From: Flammeovirgaceae bacterium SG7u.111
GTDB taxonomy: Bacteria > Bacteroidota > Bacteroidia > Cytophagales > Flammeovirgaceae
Length of the DNA stretch: 64,000 nt
Direction: 5' to 3'
Assembly: GCA_034044135.1 (NCBI GenBank)
Contig: CP139021.1
Coordinates: 506,501 to 570,500, forward strand
Position 1 is the first letter of the stretch. Every line of letters starts with the position of its first letter. Below the pieces are notes generated by a model. The model ran no database searches, was not told the DNA's origin, and saw only the letters and a program-made list of their open reading frames with translations. The position numbers were made by a program, and so were the translations under genes. This document shows, piece by piece, positions 7,615 through 16,231 of this stretch.

Positions 7615-8535
7615 CTATTTAACTATAAAGAATTTTGAACCTATTTGGGCGCCTTCGGCATAAAATTCAGCTTTGTGCCTTCCTTTTTTGAACTCGCTCC
7701 CTTTGTTGTAGTCAAAAGTCACTTTTTGCATGCTATTGTCGAAAAGTATTTCCTGCGAAGCGGTGTAGAAAATTTCCTCTCCATCGTACATAAAAGTACC
7801 CGAACCCGCAGCGGCGTTGTAGAGTGCAGAACCTTCTGGCTCTATCACACGCATAATAATCGTTTTGCCCCCTAATTCCGCAAGTTTGTTATCGGCTAGA
7901 TTGAAAATAACCCTAAGCACATCTATCGATTTAGCTTTAAACTCGGTGTCCTCTTTAGCCTTTCCCCTTGAGTTTACGGCTAAGAAAGTTATGTTTTCAG
8001 CCTTGAGTGCACCGGCAGCAGAGATTTTCTCTTCCATCTGCCCTTTCTCTTTTTTCAAGCTGTTTATTTCTTGGTTCAAGCTGTTCTTTTGCTCCTTCAA
8101 GTTGTAGTTTTCCGAGAGCAATTCTTCGTTCACTTCCTTGAATTTTGCGATCTCCTGATCCTTTCTTTTCAACAAAAACTCATAGCCTTCAATTTTATCT
8201 TTGATATCTATATAGCGTTGTTGAGCCATATCACGAGAACGGCGTAGTTCATCTTTCTCTTTTTCAAGTTCATCTTTAATGGTGAGCAACGAGTCTACGT
8301 TTCCCCCCAAAAGTTTGATTTCTTCTATCTTATCGTTGAGTTGGGTGCTTATAGAGTCGAGTTTGCCATAAGTAGAAAGTAATTCCATCTGCTTGTTTTC
8401 AAGCATCTCTTTGTTCTTCTGCTCGCTCTGCCTGCTCAAAAAGAACTGAACTCCATTGATAATGATCAAAATAGCCAGCACTACTATCACTAGCACTTTC
8501 TTGTTGTTATTACTTTTGTTTTCTTCTGCTGACAT
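7615..8535 (-). CDS. single-pass membrane protein with long coiled coil and C-terminal beta domain
   Basis: 306 residues from the ATG at 8535, which follows GGAGGAA; a TTG four codons upstream is also open. A short charged cytoplasmic head rich in N/K is followed by one transmembrane helix (VLVIVVLAILIIINGVQFF, about 13-31). Residues about 35-165 are continuous heptad-like coiled coil rich in E, K, L and N. The C-terminal ~130 residues form a beta-rich domain with the segments NITFLAVNSRGKAKEDTEFKAKSIDVLRVIFNL and KTIIMRVIEPEG, ending in FYAEGAQIGSKFFIVK. This pattern is widely seen in Cytophagales as a conserved hypothetical; its job may be structural in the periplasm. No enzymatic motif. 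No function is assigned. Confidence 0.75.
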   Translation of the reverse strand: MSAEENKSNNNKKVLVIVVLAILIIINGVQFFLSRQSEQKNKEMLENKQMELLSTYGKLDSISTQLNDKIEEIKLLGGNVDSLLTIKDELEKEKDELRRSRDMAQQRYIDIKDKIEGYEFLLKRKDQEIAKFKEVNEELLSENYNLKEQKNSLNQEINSLKKEKGQMEEKISAAGALKAENITFLAVNSRGKAKEDTEFKAKSIDVLRVIFNLADNKLAELGGKTIIMRVIEPEGSALYNAAAGSGTFMYDGEEIFYTASQEILFDNSMQKVTFDYNKGSEFKKGRHKAEFYAEGAQIGSKFFIVK

Positions 8536-8547
8536 TTCCTCCGTCAA

Positions 8548-8889
8548 TTTTGATTGGTTATTTATTTTCTATTCGTATTTACCTTTATAAAAGATGTAAC
8601 CGGTTGATAATAAGAGTTATAGAGTGTGTTTTTGCTTGTGTGCATGTTTCTTGGCTCAAAATTAAGTCATTAGCTGTTGATTTCAAGGTCATTTAACAAT
8701 TTTCAACTTTTTTAGCCTCTATTCCGCTTTGTTCAGTTTTTCCACTTTCTGGTTAAAAAATGCTACAGCAAGAGTTGGTTCACAATAAAAGAAAAATGAA
8801 CTGCACAAGTAGAATTTGTACTTGGAAGAAGGTGTAGGTTTTAAACAATCGCTGTAAATTGCCCATCAATTCACTAAGCTCAGCTACAA
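8548..8889. other. 342-base intergenic region, nothing recognised
   Basis: Divergent spacer between the coiled-coil gene and the beta-barrel gene. Very AT-rich with no convincing hairpin or consensus promoter box. Confidence 0.4.
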
Positions 8890-9555
8890 ATGAAGAAACT
8901 TATACCCTGTTTGTTTTTACTTTTTCTTACTCAACTCTCTTTTGCGCAAATAGAAATTTCATATGGTCCTAAGGTAGGAATAGGAGCATCTAGCGTGCTT
9001 ATTGACGACATTAAGGCATCGGACGAACACGCTTTCGAATCCTTGGCGAGAAGTTCAAAATTTACAACCTTCAGCACCCAATTTGGGTTGTTTGCCAATT
9101 TTACGAAAGACCTACAAGGCTTCGATTATATATTTGTTCAGCCCGAGTTTTATTTCAGCTCTTTGGGAGGAAATGTTGGATATTATGATTCTTTAGGTGT
9201 TCAAACTGGCGAGCGCACAATCCAAAGCGAGCAGTATAGCCGAATAGACTTCCCGGTTTTAGTAGGCTACAAATTTTTTGGGGCGAAGGTCTACGGTGGT
9301 CCTTTGTTTAGTTATTTTCTTTCTTCGGGCTCTTCTCTCAATACCGATACCGACTTAGAGGTAGAGCGGAAGTTCAACTCTTCGGGGCTGGGTTTCCAAA
9401 TAGGGCTAGGAGTAGATGTTGACGAATGGTACTTGGATTTGCGGTATGAAAATATGGGGAACATTGAAAAAGAGACCATAGTTGAAGGAGAAAGTTTTGA
9501 CCTCAACACTCGGCTTACACAGTTTGCCCTCACCGTTGGCTACCGCTTCGACTAA
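8890..9555 (+). CDS. outer-membrane beta-barrel protein, PorT-like size
   Basis: 221 residues. Residues 1-19 are a signal peptide ending in LSFAQ. The mature part has alternating beta strands that open with EISYGPKVGIGAS and close with TQFALTVGYRFD, ending in an aromatic residue two before the terminus as expected for an 8-10 stranded barrel (OmpX/PorT class, OMP_b-brl family). Conserved strand elements include FDYIFVQPEFYFSSLGG, RIDFPVLVGYKF and YLDLRYENMG. PorT itself is a type IX secretion component; this protein is only similar in architecture, so a secretion role is not claimed. Monocistronic, upstream of groES. Confidence 0.75.
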   Translation: MKKLIPCLFLLFLTQLSFAQIEISYGPKVGIGASSVLIDDIKASDEHAFESLARSSKFTTFSTQFGLFANFTKDLQGFDYIFVQPEFYFSSLGGNVGYYDSLGVQTGERTIQSEQYSRIDFPVLVGYKFFGAKVYGGPLFSYFLSSGSSLNTDTDLEVERKFNSSGLGFQIGLGVDVDEWYLDLRYENMGNIEKETIVEGESFDLNTRLTQFALTVGYRFD

Positions 9556-9793
9556 GCTGTAGAGGCTTCCAAATATCAATTATGACATACTGTGCTTAGG
9601 GTTGTCAGTCCTCTCATGTAATATTGTCAGTATAATTTATGCAAAATGGCAGGAAAGTGCAGTGGCACGAGAAATGCTAGTTGGTGATTGAATTTATCAT
9701 TGAAATAATGTGGTGGCAAACAAGTTTAGAAACTTGCTTGTTCATCACTTGAACTGGTTTTTATTGTTGAACCTTAAATTTAGGTAACAGAAA

Positions 9794-10072
9794 ATGTCAA
9801 ACGTAAACATTCAACCCCTAGCAGACAGAGTGTTGGTATTACCAGCACCAGCTGAAGAGAAAACTGCATCAGGTATTATCATTCCTGATACTGCAAAAGA
9901 GAAACCTCAAAAAGGTGAAGTAGTGGCAGTAGGTCAAGGCAAAAAAGATGAGCCATTGACAGTTAAAGTAGGCAACTCTGTGCTCTACGGAAAGTACTCA
10001 GGTACTGAAATCAACGTGGATGGCACTGACTACCTCATCATGAGAGAGTCGGATATCTTCGCTATCGTTTAA
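9794..10072 (+). CDS. groES: co-chaperonin GroES
   Basis: 92 residues, standard GroES length. It starts [35 protein letters not shown], containing the mobile loop that binds GroEL, and ends with the [14 protein letters not shown] and [13 protein letters not shown] strands. GroES caps the GroEL ring for ATP-driven folding. It is followed by groEL after a 70-base spacer, forming the usual groESL operon. A CIRCE inverted repeat was looked for upstream and not found, so HrcA control is not supported; heat-shock regulation would have to come from another route. Confidence 0.97.
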   Translation: MSNVNIQPLADRVLVLPAPAEEKTASGIIIPDTAKEKPQKGEVVAVGQGKKDEPLTVKVGNSVLYGKYSGTEINVDGTDYLIMRESDIFAIV

Positions 10073-10142
10073 GGGAAACCCTCCCTCATCCTGATTTCAC
10101 AATCATTATTTTAATTAGAAAAAAAACTAAAACATTACCAAA

Positions 10143-11789
10143 ATGGCAAAAACATTAATGTTTGATTCAGAAGCGAGGACCAAACTGAAAAAAGGTGTTG
10201 ACGCACTTTCAGAAGCCGTAAAAGTAACGCTTGGTCCTAAAGGAAGAAACGTAATCATCGACAAGAAATTCGGTGCTCCTTCAGTAACCAAAGATGGTGT
10301 TTCTGTAGCAAAAGAAATCGAATTGAAAGACGCAGTAGAAAACATGGGCGCTCAGCTCGTGAAAGAAGTTGCTTCTAAAACTGCCGACCAAGCAGGTGAC
10401 GGTACTACTACTGCAACTGTTCTTACCCAAGCAATCTTTGTAGAAGGCTTAAAAAACGTAACTGCAGGTGCTAACCCAATGGACCTTAAAAGAGGTATCG
10501 ACAAAGCAGTGAGCACTATCGTTGCTCAGTTGCGCGAGAACTCTAAGCCAGTTAACGATTCAAAAGAAATCTCTCAAGTAGCTACTATCTCAGCTAACAA
10601 CGACTCAGAAATCGGTAACATGATTGCTGAAGCGATGGAAAAAGTTGGAAAAGATGGTGTGATCACTGTTGAAGAAGCTAAAGGAACTGAAACTGAAGTA
10701 AAAACTGTAGAAGGTATGCAGTTTGACAGAGGTTACCTTTCTCCTTACTTCGTAACCGACACTGAGAAAATGGAAGCTGATCTTGAAAATCCATACATTC
10801 TCATCTACGATAAGAAAGTTTCTACAATGAAAGACCTTTTGCCAGTGCTAGAAGCAGTTGCGCAAACAGGCCGCCCATTGTTGATCATCGCTGAAGACGT
10901 TGACGGAGAAGCTCTTGCTACGCTAGTAGTAAACAAAATCCGTGGCGCACTGAAAATCGCTGCTGTAAAAGCTCCAGGTTTCGGCGACAGAAGAAAAGCT
11001 ATGCTAGAAGATATCGCTATCCTTACTGGCGGTACTGTAGTTTCTGAAGAAAGAGGCTTCAAACTAGAAAGCACTACTATCGATATGTTGGGTACTGCTG
11101 AAAAAGTACTTATCGACAAAGACAACACTACTGTAGTAAACGGAGCTGGTTCTGAAGAAGACATCAAAGGTCGTGTGAACCAAATCAAATCTCAGATAGA
11201 CAACACTTCATCTGACTACGACAAAGAAAAACTACAAGAAAGACTTGCTAAGCTTTCTGGTGGTGTGGCTATCCTTTACATAGGTGCTGCTACTGAAGTA
11301 GAGATGAAAGAAAAGAAAGACCGTGTTGACGATGCATTGCACGCGACAAGGGCTGCTGTAGAAGAAGGTGTAGTAACTGGTGGTGGTGTTGCTTTGGTAC
11401 GTGCCGTAGCTTCACTTGAAGGTATCGAAGTAGAAAACGAAGACCAACAAACTGGTGTGAACATCGTAAGAAAAGCGATTGAAGCTCCATTGAGAACTAT
11501 CGTAGCTAATGCAGGCCTTGAGCCTTCAGTAATTATCCAGAAAGTACAAGAAGGTGAAGGTAACTTCGGTTACAACGCACGTTCTAACGAATATGGTGAC
11601 CTAGTTGAGCAAGGTGTAATTGACCCAACTAAAGTTACTCGTTTGGCGCTTGAAAACGCTGCATCTATTGCTTCATTGTTGCTTACTACCGAGTGTGTAG
11701 TAGCTGACGAGCCAGAAGCAGAAGGTGCTGGTGGCGGAATGCCAGGTGGTATGCCAGGTGGCATGGGCGGCATGGGCGGCATGATGTAA
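10143..11789 (+). CDS. groEL: chaperonin GroEL
   Basis: 548 residues, normal length. The protein forms the tetradecameric cytoplasmic folding chamber. The ATP site [14 protein letters not shown], the signature [15 protein letters not shown], the apical domain region with [10 protein letters not shown] and the C-terminal GGM repeat ([18 protein letters not shown]) are all intact. Codon usage is strongly biased, with few rare codons, as for a highly expressed gene. It ends at a strong hairpin terminator. Confidence 0.98.
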   Translation: MAKTLMFDSEARTKLKKGVDALSEAVKVTLGPKGRNVIIDKKFGAPSVTKDGVSVAKEIELKDAVENMGAQLVKEVASKTADQAGDGTTTATVLTQAIFVEGLKNVTAGANPMDLKRGIDKAVSTIVAQLRENSKPVNDSKEISQVATISANNDSEIGNMIAEAMEKVGKDGVITVEEAKGTETEVKTVEGMQFDRGYLSPYFVTDTEKMEADLENPYILIYDKKVSTMKDLLPVLEAVAQTGRPLLIIAEDVDGEALATLVVNKIRGALKIAAVKAPGFGDRRKAMLEDIAILTGGTVVSEERGFKLESTTIDMLGTAEKVLIDKDNTTVVNGAGSEEDIKGRVNQIKSQIDNTSSDYDKEKLQERLAKLSGGVAILYIGAATEVEMKEKKDRVDDALHATRAAVEEGVVTGGGVALVRAVASLEGIEVENEDQQTGVNIVRKAIEAPLRTIVANAGLEPSVIIQKVQEGEGNFGYNARSNEYGDLVEQGVIDPTKVTRLALENAASIASLLLTTECVVADEPEAEGAGGGMPGGMPGGMGGMGGMM

Positions 11790-11822
11790 TCAAGCCTCCT
11801 CACAATAAGATTAAAAGGGAAG

Positions 11823-11855
11823 AAAGCTGTACTCGAAAGGGTACAGCTTTTTTTG
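11823..11855 (+). terminator. terminator after groEL
   Basis: AAAGCTGTAC / GTACAGCTTT perfect 10-bp stem with an 8-base loop and an immediate T run. It also lies between convergent groEL and arsM, though the minus-side T tract is poor. Confidence 0.9.
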
Positions 11856-11883
11856 TTTTGTTGAGACGCATAAGGCATTTTGC

Positions 11884-12855
11884 CTAACAACACCCGCCAC
11901 CATCATAAAAATAAGTAGAATCAGAGATGAAAATATCTTCTCTTCCAAGGCTAGCGAGTGCACCAGCAGTTTTATCGCAAACAGCTAGCGGTTGGTTTTG
12001 CACCAACACATGTCCCTTTTTATCATCAAACTGTCGCTCATTGCCAAAGTAAATGGCAGTTTTTCCAGTAAACACACACGGTCCATCTTTGGGCATAGGG
12101 TCTTTAATAGCGCAAACTTCTAAGCTTTCAATAAAAATATTTTCAGTAGTATCATAATGGTTTGGAGTGAGCATGCGGTAAGGTCGCTTTGCCCTGATTT
12201 CTATCGTACCAAATCCTATATCGGTCAGAAGCTTGATATAGTCTTTCATGGGAATAGCTCCGCTGAGGCAGAGTGCCCGTAGCTTTTCATCTTGCTTCAA
12301 GTTTTCGGGCATGGTCTGCTCGCAAATAGGATCTGACATCACAAGTTTGCCATGGGGTTTGAGCACTCGGTACATTTCCGCCAAGGCTTTTTTCAAATCC
12401 TCGGTGTGGAAAATATTGAACAAGCAGTTTTGAGCGGCTACATCTATGGAATTATCTTCCACGGGCAGTTCAAGGGCATCACCTTTGTGCAGCTCTACAA
12501 AATCCGATTTGAACCAAGGGTTTTTGGCTTCGGCTTCTTTAAAGTTTTGGCGGGAAGCATCTAGCATTTCATCCACCACGTCTATCCCCACTACACCTCC
12601 TTTTTTCCTGCTGAAATAGGCAAATTGTAACAGCTCCATGCCTCCGCCTACACCCACATACAAGATAGTTGGATTGTTGACCAAATCACGAGGGTGAACG
12701 GTGCTGCCGCAGCCATAATTCATTTCCAGCATAATGTTCGGAATATCCAATTCGGGCAATTTCCAAACGGGTGTGGTGGTGCAGCAAAGTCCTACTTCTG
12801 GGGTAAGTGCCGCTTGTTTATAAACATCTTTGGTAGTTTCTAAATACGTTGTCAT
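11884..12855 (-). CDS. arsM: arsenosugar biosynthesis-type arsenite methyltransferase ArsM
   Basis: 323 residues. The Rossmann-fold methyltransferase core is complete: ILYVGVGGGMELLQFAYFSRKKGGVVGIDVVDEML (SAM-binding GVGGG and the acidic D at the end of beta-2), DALELPVEDNSIDVAAQNCLFNIF, then LKPHGKLVMSDP. Cysteines suited to bind As(III) are at the N-terminus (LCCTTT), YGCGS, near the PICEQT loop, and the protein ends in GGGCC. The family methylates arsenite to organo-arsenicals using SAM and thiols in the cytoplasm. In this subfamily the adjoining ArsS makes the arsenosugar precursor, so the pair is read as an arsenosugar pathway. The spacer to arsS (137 bases) holds a GACTTACGCA inverted-repeat element. 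Distal gene of the minus-strand locus. Confidence 0.85.
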   Translation of the reverse strand: MTTYLETTKDVYKQAALTPEVGLCCTTTPVWKLPELDIPNIMLEMNYGCGSTVHPRDLVNNPTILYVGVGGGMELLQFAYFSRKKGGVVGIDVVDEMLDASRQNFKEAEAKNPWFKSDFVELHKGDALELPVEDNSIDVAAQNCLFNIFHTEDLKKALAEMYRVLKPHGKLVMSDPICEQTMPENLKQDEKLRALCLSGAIPMKDYIKLLTDIGFGTIEIRAKRPYRMLTPNHYDTTENIFIESLEVCAIKDPMPKDGPCVFTGKTAIYFGNERQFDDKKGHVLVQNQPLAVCDKTAGALASLGREDIFISDSTYFYDGGGCC

Positions 12856-12890
12856 TTCTTTAGTTTTAAAAATTAGGATTATTTTTACAC

Positions 12891-12985
12891 GACTTACGCA
12901 TGCAGGGACAAACCCTTCAGAAATATCAGTGAACCATGCATTTCAATTGAAATTTTACTCCGAAATACTAGCTATTGCGTAAGTC
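12891..12985. repeat. 95-bp element bounded by GACTTACGCA inverted repeats
   Basis: GACTTACGCA (12891-12900) and TGCGTAAGTC (12976-12985) are perfect 10-bp inverted repeats. The interior does not encode protein. Such ends occur on several bacterial insertion sequences, so this could be a MITE-like remnant between arsM and arsS; a clear target-site duplication is not visible. Confidence 0.5.
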
Positions 12986-12991
12986 TTATTA

Positions 12992-14038
12992 TTAAGCAGT
13001 TTCCCCTCCACAACTTGAACCAGCACCTGCCGTACATCCGAAGCAATGTTGATTGATCACTATTTCCCGGTTGTTTATTTTGCCCAAATCAAAGTTTTTG
13101 ATGTGGTTGGGAGCATTTGGTTCTAGCTTGAGATCCAACATTTGGTTAAAATCACAGTCGTAGAGATAGCCATCCCAGCCAATGGAGAGCGTATTGCGGC
13201 ACATCACACCCATCGCCGCAGCGGGGTTGAACGCATTGACCAGTTTTTCCATATAGCTTTCATACTGGTCGTTATCCACCAAGTATTCCAAAAAGCGACT
13301 AACAGGTAGGTTGGTGATGGCGAATAAATTGTTGAATTCAATATCGTAGGTTTTCAGCCTTCGCTTGAACTCGGTTTCCAAGCCCGCTTGGTCGCCGGGA
13401 AGAAATGAGCCTGTCGGGTTGTAGACCAAATTGAGTGTTAACCCGCTACCTTCTTTTCCATAGCCTACTTCATTGAGCATCTGCAAGGCTTTTATGGAGC
13501 GTTCAAATACGCCCTCGCCTCGCTGGGCATCGGTGCGTCTTGCAGTGAAATAGGGGAGAGAAGAAACCACTTCTACTTGGTGCTTTTTGAAAAATTCAGG
13601 AAGATCATGATACTTTGGGTTAGCCAAAATAATAGTGAGGTTGCAGCGAACCAACACATGTTTCCCCATGGCGGTAAGCTCTTCTACAAACCACCTGAAA
13701 TTCGGGTTCATTTCGGGTGCGCCACCCGTAAGGTCCACCGTGGGGATGTCTGTGCCTTTGAGTGCATCCAAGCACAGTTGCATGGTTTCCCGAGTCATTA
13801 TTTCCTTTCGGTCGGGCCCGGCATCTACGTGGCAATGCTTGCAAACTTGGTTACACATTTTTCCCACATTCACCTGGAAAATATCAACTCCTGTGGCGGT
13901 TAGTGGAAAAATGCCAGTATTTTGAAGTTTCTCTTCAAAAGAATCGCCAATGGATGTATGGCTTAGGAAATCAACTTGGGCACTTGGTGAAGCAAGTTTG
14001 TTCCCTCTTTTTTGTAATGATAAAGTTGCAGTTTTCAT
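12992..14038 (-). CDS. arsS: arsenosugar biosynthesis radical SAM protein ArsS
   Basis: 348 residues. The radical-SAM cluster motif CNQVCKHCH (C62, C66, C69) follows the N-terminal lead-in, with DLTGGAPEMNPNFR for the GGE-type SAM contact. The C-terminal half is the DUF3641 domain and ends with a Cys-rich tail, NQHCFGCTAGAGSSCGG, likely for an auxiliary iron-sulfur cluster. The enzyme is thought to transfer the 5'-deoxyadenosyl group from SAM to methylated arsenic, yielding the arsenosugar precursor. It works with ArsM; the flanking CxxC protein and TIGR04282 glycosyltransferase complete the typical set. Its upstream spacer is filled by a long palindrome. Confidence 0.92.
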   Translation of the reverse strand: MKTATLSLQKRGNKLASPSAQVDFLSHTSIGDSFEEKLQNTGIFPLTATGVDIFQVNVGKMCNQVCKHCHVDAGPDRKEIMTRETMQLCLDALKGTDIPTVDLTGGAPEMNPNFRWFVEELTAMGKHVLVRCNLTIILANPKYHDLPEFFKKHQVEVVSSLPYFTARRTDAQRGEGVFERSIKALQMLNEVGYGKEGSGLTLNLVYNPTGSFLPGDQAGLETEFKRRLKTYDIEFNNLFAITNLPVSRFLEYLVDNDQYESYMEKLVNAFNPAAAMGVMCRNTLSIGWDGYLYDCDFNQMLDLKLEPNAPNHIKNFDLGKINNREIVINQHCFGCTAGAGSSCGGETA

Positions 14039-14063
14039 GTTGTTTAAATTTTGAACAGTGAGA

Positions 14064-14258
14064 TTTTAAGTACGTGGACATAAGAAAGCGTATAGTTGGA
14101 CGAGGTTGTTTTTTCGTTAGGCGAGCGGTTCCCCGCCGGGACAAAAAATCTACGCATAGCAGAGCTACGTAATGATTTTTTATCGCAGACGGCTAGTCGA
14201 AGTATAACGGAAAAAGAAATAGTCCAAATTCACGATTTTTTGTGTTCAGGTACTTAAA
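14064..14258. repeat. 195-bp imperfect palindrome (element A)
   Basis: The left arm from TTTTAAGTAC (14064) pairs with the right arm GTACTTAAA (ending 14258), and pairing continues across ATAGTTGGAC / GTCCAAATTC, TTTTTTCGTTA / TAACGGAAAAA and ACAAAAAATC / GATTTTTTAT to a core near 14161 (GCATAGCagaGCTACG). It fills the spacer between the peroxidase-like gene and arsS. Confidence 0.75.
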
Positions 14259-14276
14259 CCATTTCCTTTCACGGAA

Positions 14277-14618
14277 CTACATGGTCAGGTCTTTCACCTT
14301 ATTCATCATCTGTGTGCCGTGCACGAGGGAAGCCCCACCTCTAATGGCTACGGCTACATGTACAGCTTCCATCATTTGCTCTTCGTCAGCGCCTTTTTCT
14401 AGGCAATCGCTGCTGTAGGCATCTATGCAGTAGGGGCATTGCACGGTATGTGAAACTGCAAGGGCAATCAACGCTTTTTCCCGCGCGGTAAGCGCTCCTT
14501 CTTTGAACACGCTTCCGTAGTAATCGAAGAATTTTTTGCCCATTTCTTCTTGGAACTCGGTTACTTTTCCAAATTTCTTAAGATCTTCTGGGTTGTAATA
14601 ACTTTTGTTTTCAGCCAT
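14277..14618 (-). CDS. arsenosugar-associated peroxidase-like (AhpD/carboxymuconolactone decarboxylase fold) protein
   Basis: 113 residues. A CxxC motif (C61-P-Y-C64) sits in the helix SHTVQCPYCIDAYSS, with E47 and D66/H82 region residues as in the AhpD alkyl-hydroperoxidase family. The fold is all alpha, usually a trimer. The closest named group is the arsenosugar biosynthesis-associated peroxidase-like proteins. A plausible role is redox handling of arsenical or thiol intermediates; this is inference from context. It is followed (minus strand) by element A and then arsS, and preceded by the glycosyltransferase gene 130 bases upstream. Confidence 0.85.
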   Translation of the reverse strand: MAENKSYYNPEDLKKFGKVTEFQEEMGKKFFDYYGSVFKEGALTAREKALIALAVSHTVQCPYCIDAYSSDCLEKGADEEQMMEAVHVAVAIRGGASLVHGTQMMNKVKDLTM

Positions 14619-14748
14619 GATATGTTGTGTTTTTGTGATTTTTAGAAAATAGGAACTAGACGGATTTTTCCTTTTGAGAAAACACGCCTAAGCCAATTGC
14701 TTTGGAAAAAGCACCTGACGATATATAGAAAATGAAAAGAGATAAAAC

Positions 14749-15459
14749 TTAGCTAAAGGAAGGAGGTGCTCTCAGTCCAAAAAGGCTAAGGACTAGATTT
14801 TTCAGAAGAAAAAAAGTGCTTATTGGATAGAAAGAAGTAGTAGCAAACTTGATCAGCTGCGCTAACAGTTTTTGTAGGTAAGGGGCGATCAGGTTACTTT
14901 TTAACACCTTTACAAGATCGGCGGCCGAATCAATATCTTGTTTGCTTGAAAGTATTTCAATATCCAGTTGAGGTTGGCTAGAGCAAAGGCTCAGAAGTTC
15001 CCGGAAAACACTACTGGTTTGCCAGCTGATGTTTTTGAAAGCTTCGGGATCAAACGATTCTTGCTGAAGCCCAATAAGATACGTGCCTCCATCAGTTGCG
15101 GGACCCAGCACCACTTTTCCCCGTTCCAAAGCCTTGGCACTTTTCTGAATATCTTGGCTTGTGAGGCTAGGGCAGTCGCTGCCGATAGCAATTACTTGGG
15201 AAAACCCTTTTGCAAAAACGGATTGAATGGCATGGGTGAATCGCTCTCCAAACGTAATTCCTTTTTGGTCGGGCGTGCTAATGCAAAAGCTTGGATAAGG
15301 CGTTTGGGCAACTAGTTTTTTCGTGTGCTCAACTAAATGGGATGCGATGGTACGGTTCGTTTGAGTATTTACTTTTTGGGTAAAGCTTTTTTCTTTCGCC
15401 TCTTGGTGGGGAGTGTGCGAAAAGATTAATACAGCGGTATGGTTATTTTTAGTTGGCAA
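14749..15459 (-). CDS. TIGR04282-type arsenosugar biosynthesis glycosyltransferase (DUF2064)
   Basis: 236 residues beginning at a TTG (15459): an in-frame TAG lies three codons upstream and no ATG precedes the conserved region, so TTG is the only sensible start. GT-A-like fold with LIFSHTPHQEAKEK at the nucleotide-binding strand and the DxD-type motif in AIGSDCPSLT (93-100), followed by GPATDGGTYLIGL. The family transfers a sugar or polyol phosphate from a nucleotide donor; in this setting it is linked to arsenosugar tailoring. The C-terminal ~45 residues (after IAPYLQKLL) are hydrophobic and phenylalanine-rich, unusual compared with the core domain, and could be a membrane-associated tail. 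First gene of the minus-strand ars locus. Confidence 0.8.
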   Translation of the reverse strand: MPTKNNHTAVLIFSHTPHQEAKEKSFTQKVNTQTNRTIASHLVEHTKKLVAQTPYPSFCISTPDQKGITFGERFTHAIQSVFAKGFSQVIAIGSDCPSLTSQDIQKSAKALERGKVVLGPATDGGTYLIGLQQESFDPEAFKNISWQTSSVFRELLSLCSSQPQLDIEILSSKQDIDSAADLVKVLKSNLIAPYLQKLLAQLIKFATTSFYPISTFFLLKNLVLSLFGLRAPPSFS

Positions 15460-15669
15460 GAAAACCTAAGTACAAATAAGTAAATACTGGTTGAAACCTG
15501 CTCTAACAACACATTCCTAAAATTTTAGTTGCAATTTTTTTGATGAGTGTATGTGTGGTAAAGTAATAAGTATGGAAGCTATTTAAACTTTTTCACTGGT
15601 TATAGATGTAATACAGTGATTACCTGCTTCTTTAAAGAGTCTAGTTAATTGTTTGTTTTTTATAAATAG

Positions 15670-15689
15670 GTGCGACCTTTAGGTCGTAC
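15670..15689. repeat. short REP-like palindrome (element E)
   Basis: GTGCGACCT / AGGTCGTAC with a 2-base centre in the spacer between the glycosyltransferase and RNxxxH-protein genes. No T run, so it is not a clear terminator. The rest of the 291-base spacer is AT-rich with nothing recognised. Confidence 0.5.
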
Positions 15690-15750
15690 ATTTTCGATAT
15701 AATTAAAAGAGACTTTAGCCAAAAATTTAAATCAGTTCATGTCAAAAAAA

Positions 15751-16182
15751 CTATTCATCTTGTTTATTCCTCAACTTATTGATCAACTGTTCACCAATAA
15801 CAGTAATATCAGCTAACAAAGAAATAATTCGCTGCTGACTATCAAATTCATCATCTATTGAATTGGTTAAAGGATATAGTTTTCGTATACCCTTGTTTAA
15901 GTCCTTATTTGATTTAAGGCATTGATCGTAGGTGTTAATTTCTGCAACATGCGCAAACTTGTTTCTGATTTGTGCAAATAATACTAGCTTTTGAGCTTGG
16001 CTCTTCTCTAATATATTCATATCAACAATCAAGTTTATTTGTTGGTTTAAGGAAAGAGAACTGCTTTTAGTCCCTAAACTACGAGATGTATCTCTTTCAA
16101 TCCCTAACCACGCGGCTAGAAATATAGAAATGTTGTATTCGATCTGAACGGAAATATCAATGATTTGATGTCTAGGTTCCAA
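15751..16182 (-). CDS. small helical protein with RNxxxH motif, HEPN/MltR-like
   Basis: 143 residues starting at a TTG; an in-frame TAA directly precedes it and the next Met is at residue 55, so TTG is favoured. The sequence is predicted all helical: IIDISVQIEYNISIFLAAWLGI, a small loop with SRSLGTKSSSLSLNQQINLI, then LFAQIRNKFAHVAEI. RNKFAH (residues 73-78) fits the RNxxxH pattern of HEPN-type ribonucleases, although the general architecture also resembles the MltR family. In HEPN toxins R and H form the RNase site; it is not shown here that this protein is a nuclease. It is 49 bases downstream of the TIR gene on the same strand and is probably co-transcribed with it. Confidence 0.6.
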   Translation of the reverse strand: MEPRHQIIDISVQIEYNISIFLAAWLGIERDTSRSLGTKSSSLSLNQQINLIVDMNILEKSQAQKLVLFAQIRNKFAHVAEINTYDQCLKSNKDLNKGIRKLYPLTNSIDDEFDSQQRIISLLADITVIGEQLINKLRNKQDE

Positions 16183-16231
16183 TTATGACACTTTTTTAAG
16201 TTTTTTATTAAAGGTGGCGTTGGTATTCAAC

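Noticed and set aside
8890-9555. Naming the beta-barrel gene porT
   Set aside because: Only the size and barrel pattern agree; no type IX secretion genes lie nearby, so the name would over-claim.
9560-9793. CIRCE operator upstream of groES
   Set aside because: Looked for TTAGCACTC-N9-GAGTGCTAA on both strands and found no match.
10805-11188. Open frames on the minus strand inside groEL
   Set aside because: Highly Ser/Pro/Thr-rich translation caused by the codon bias of groEL; no independent support.
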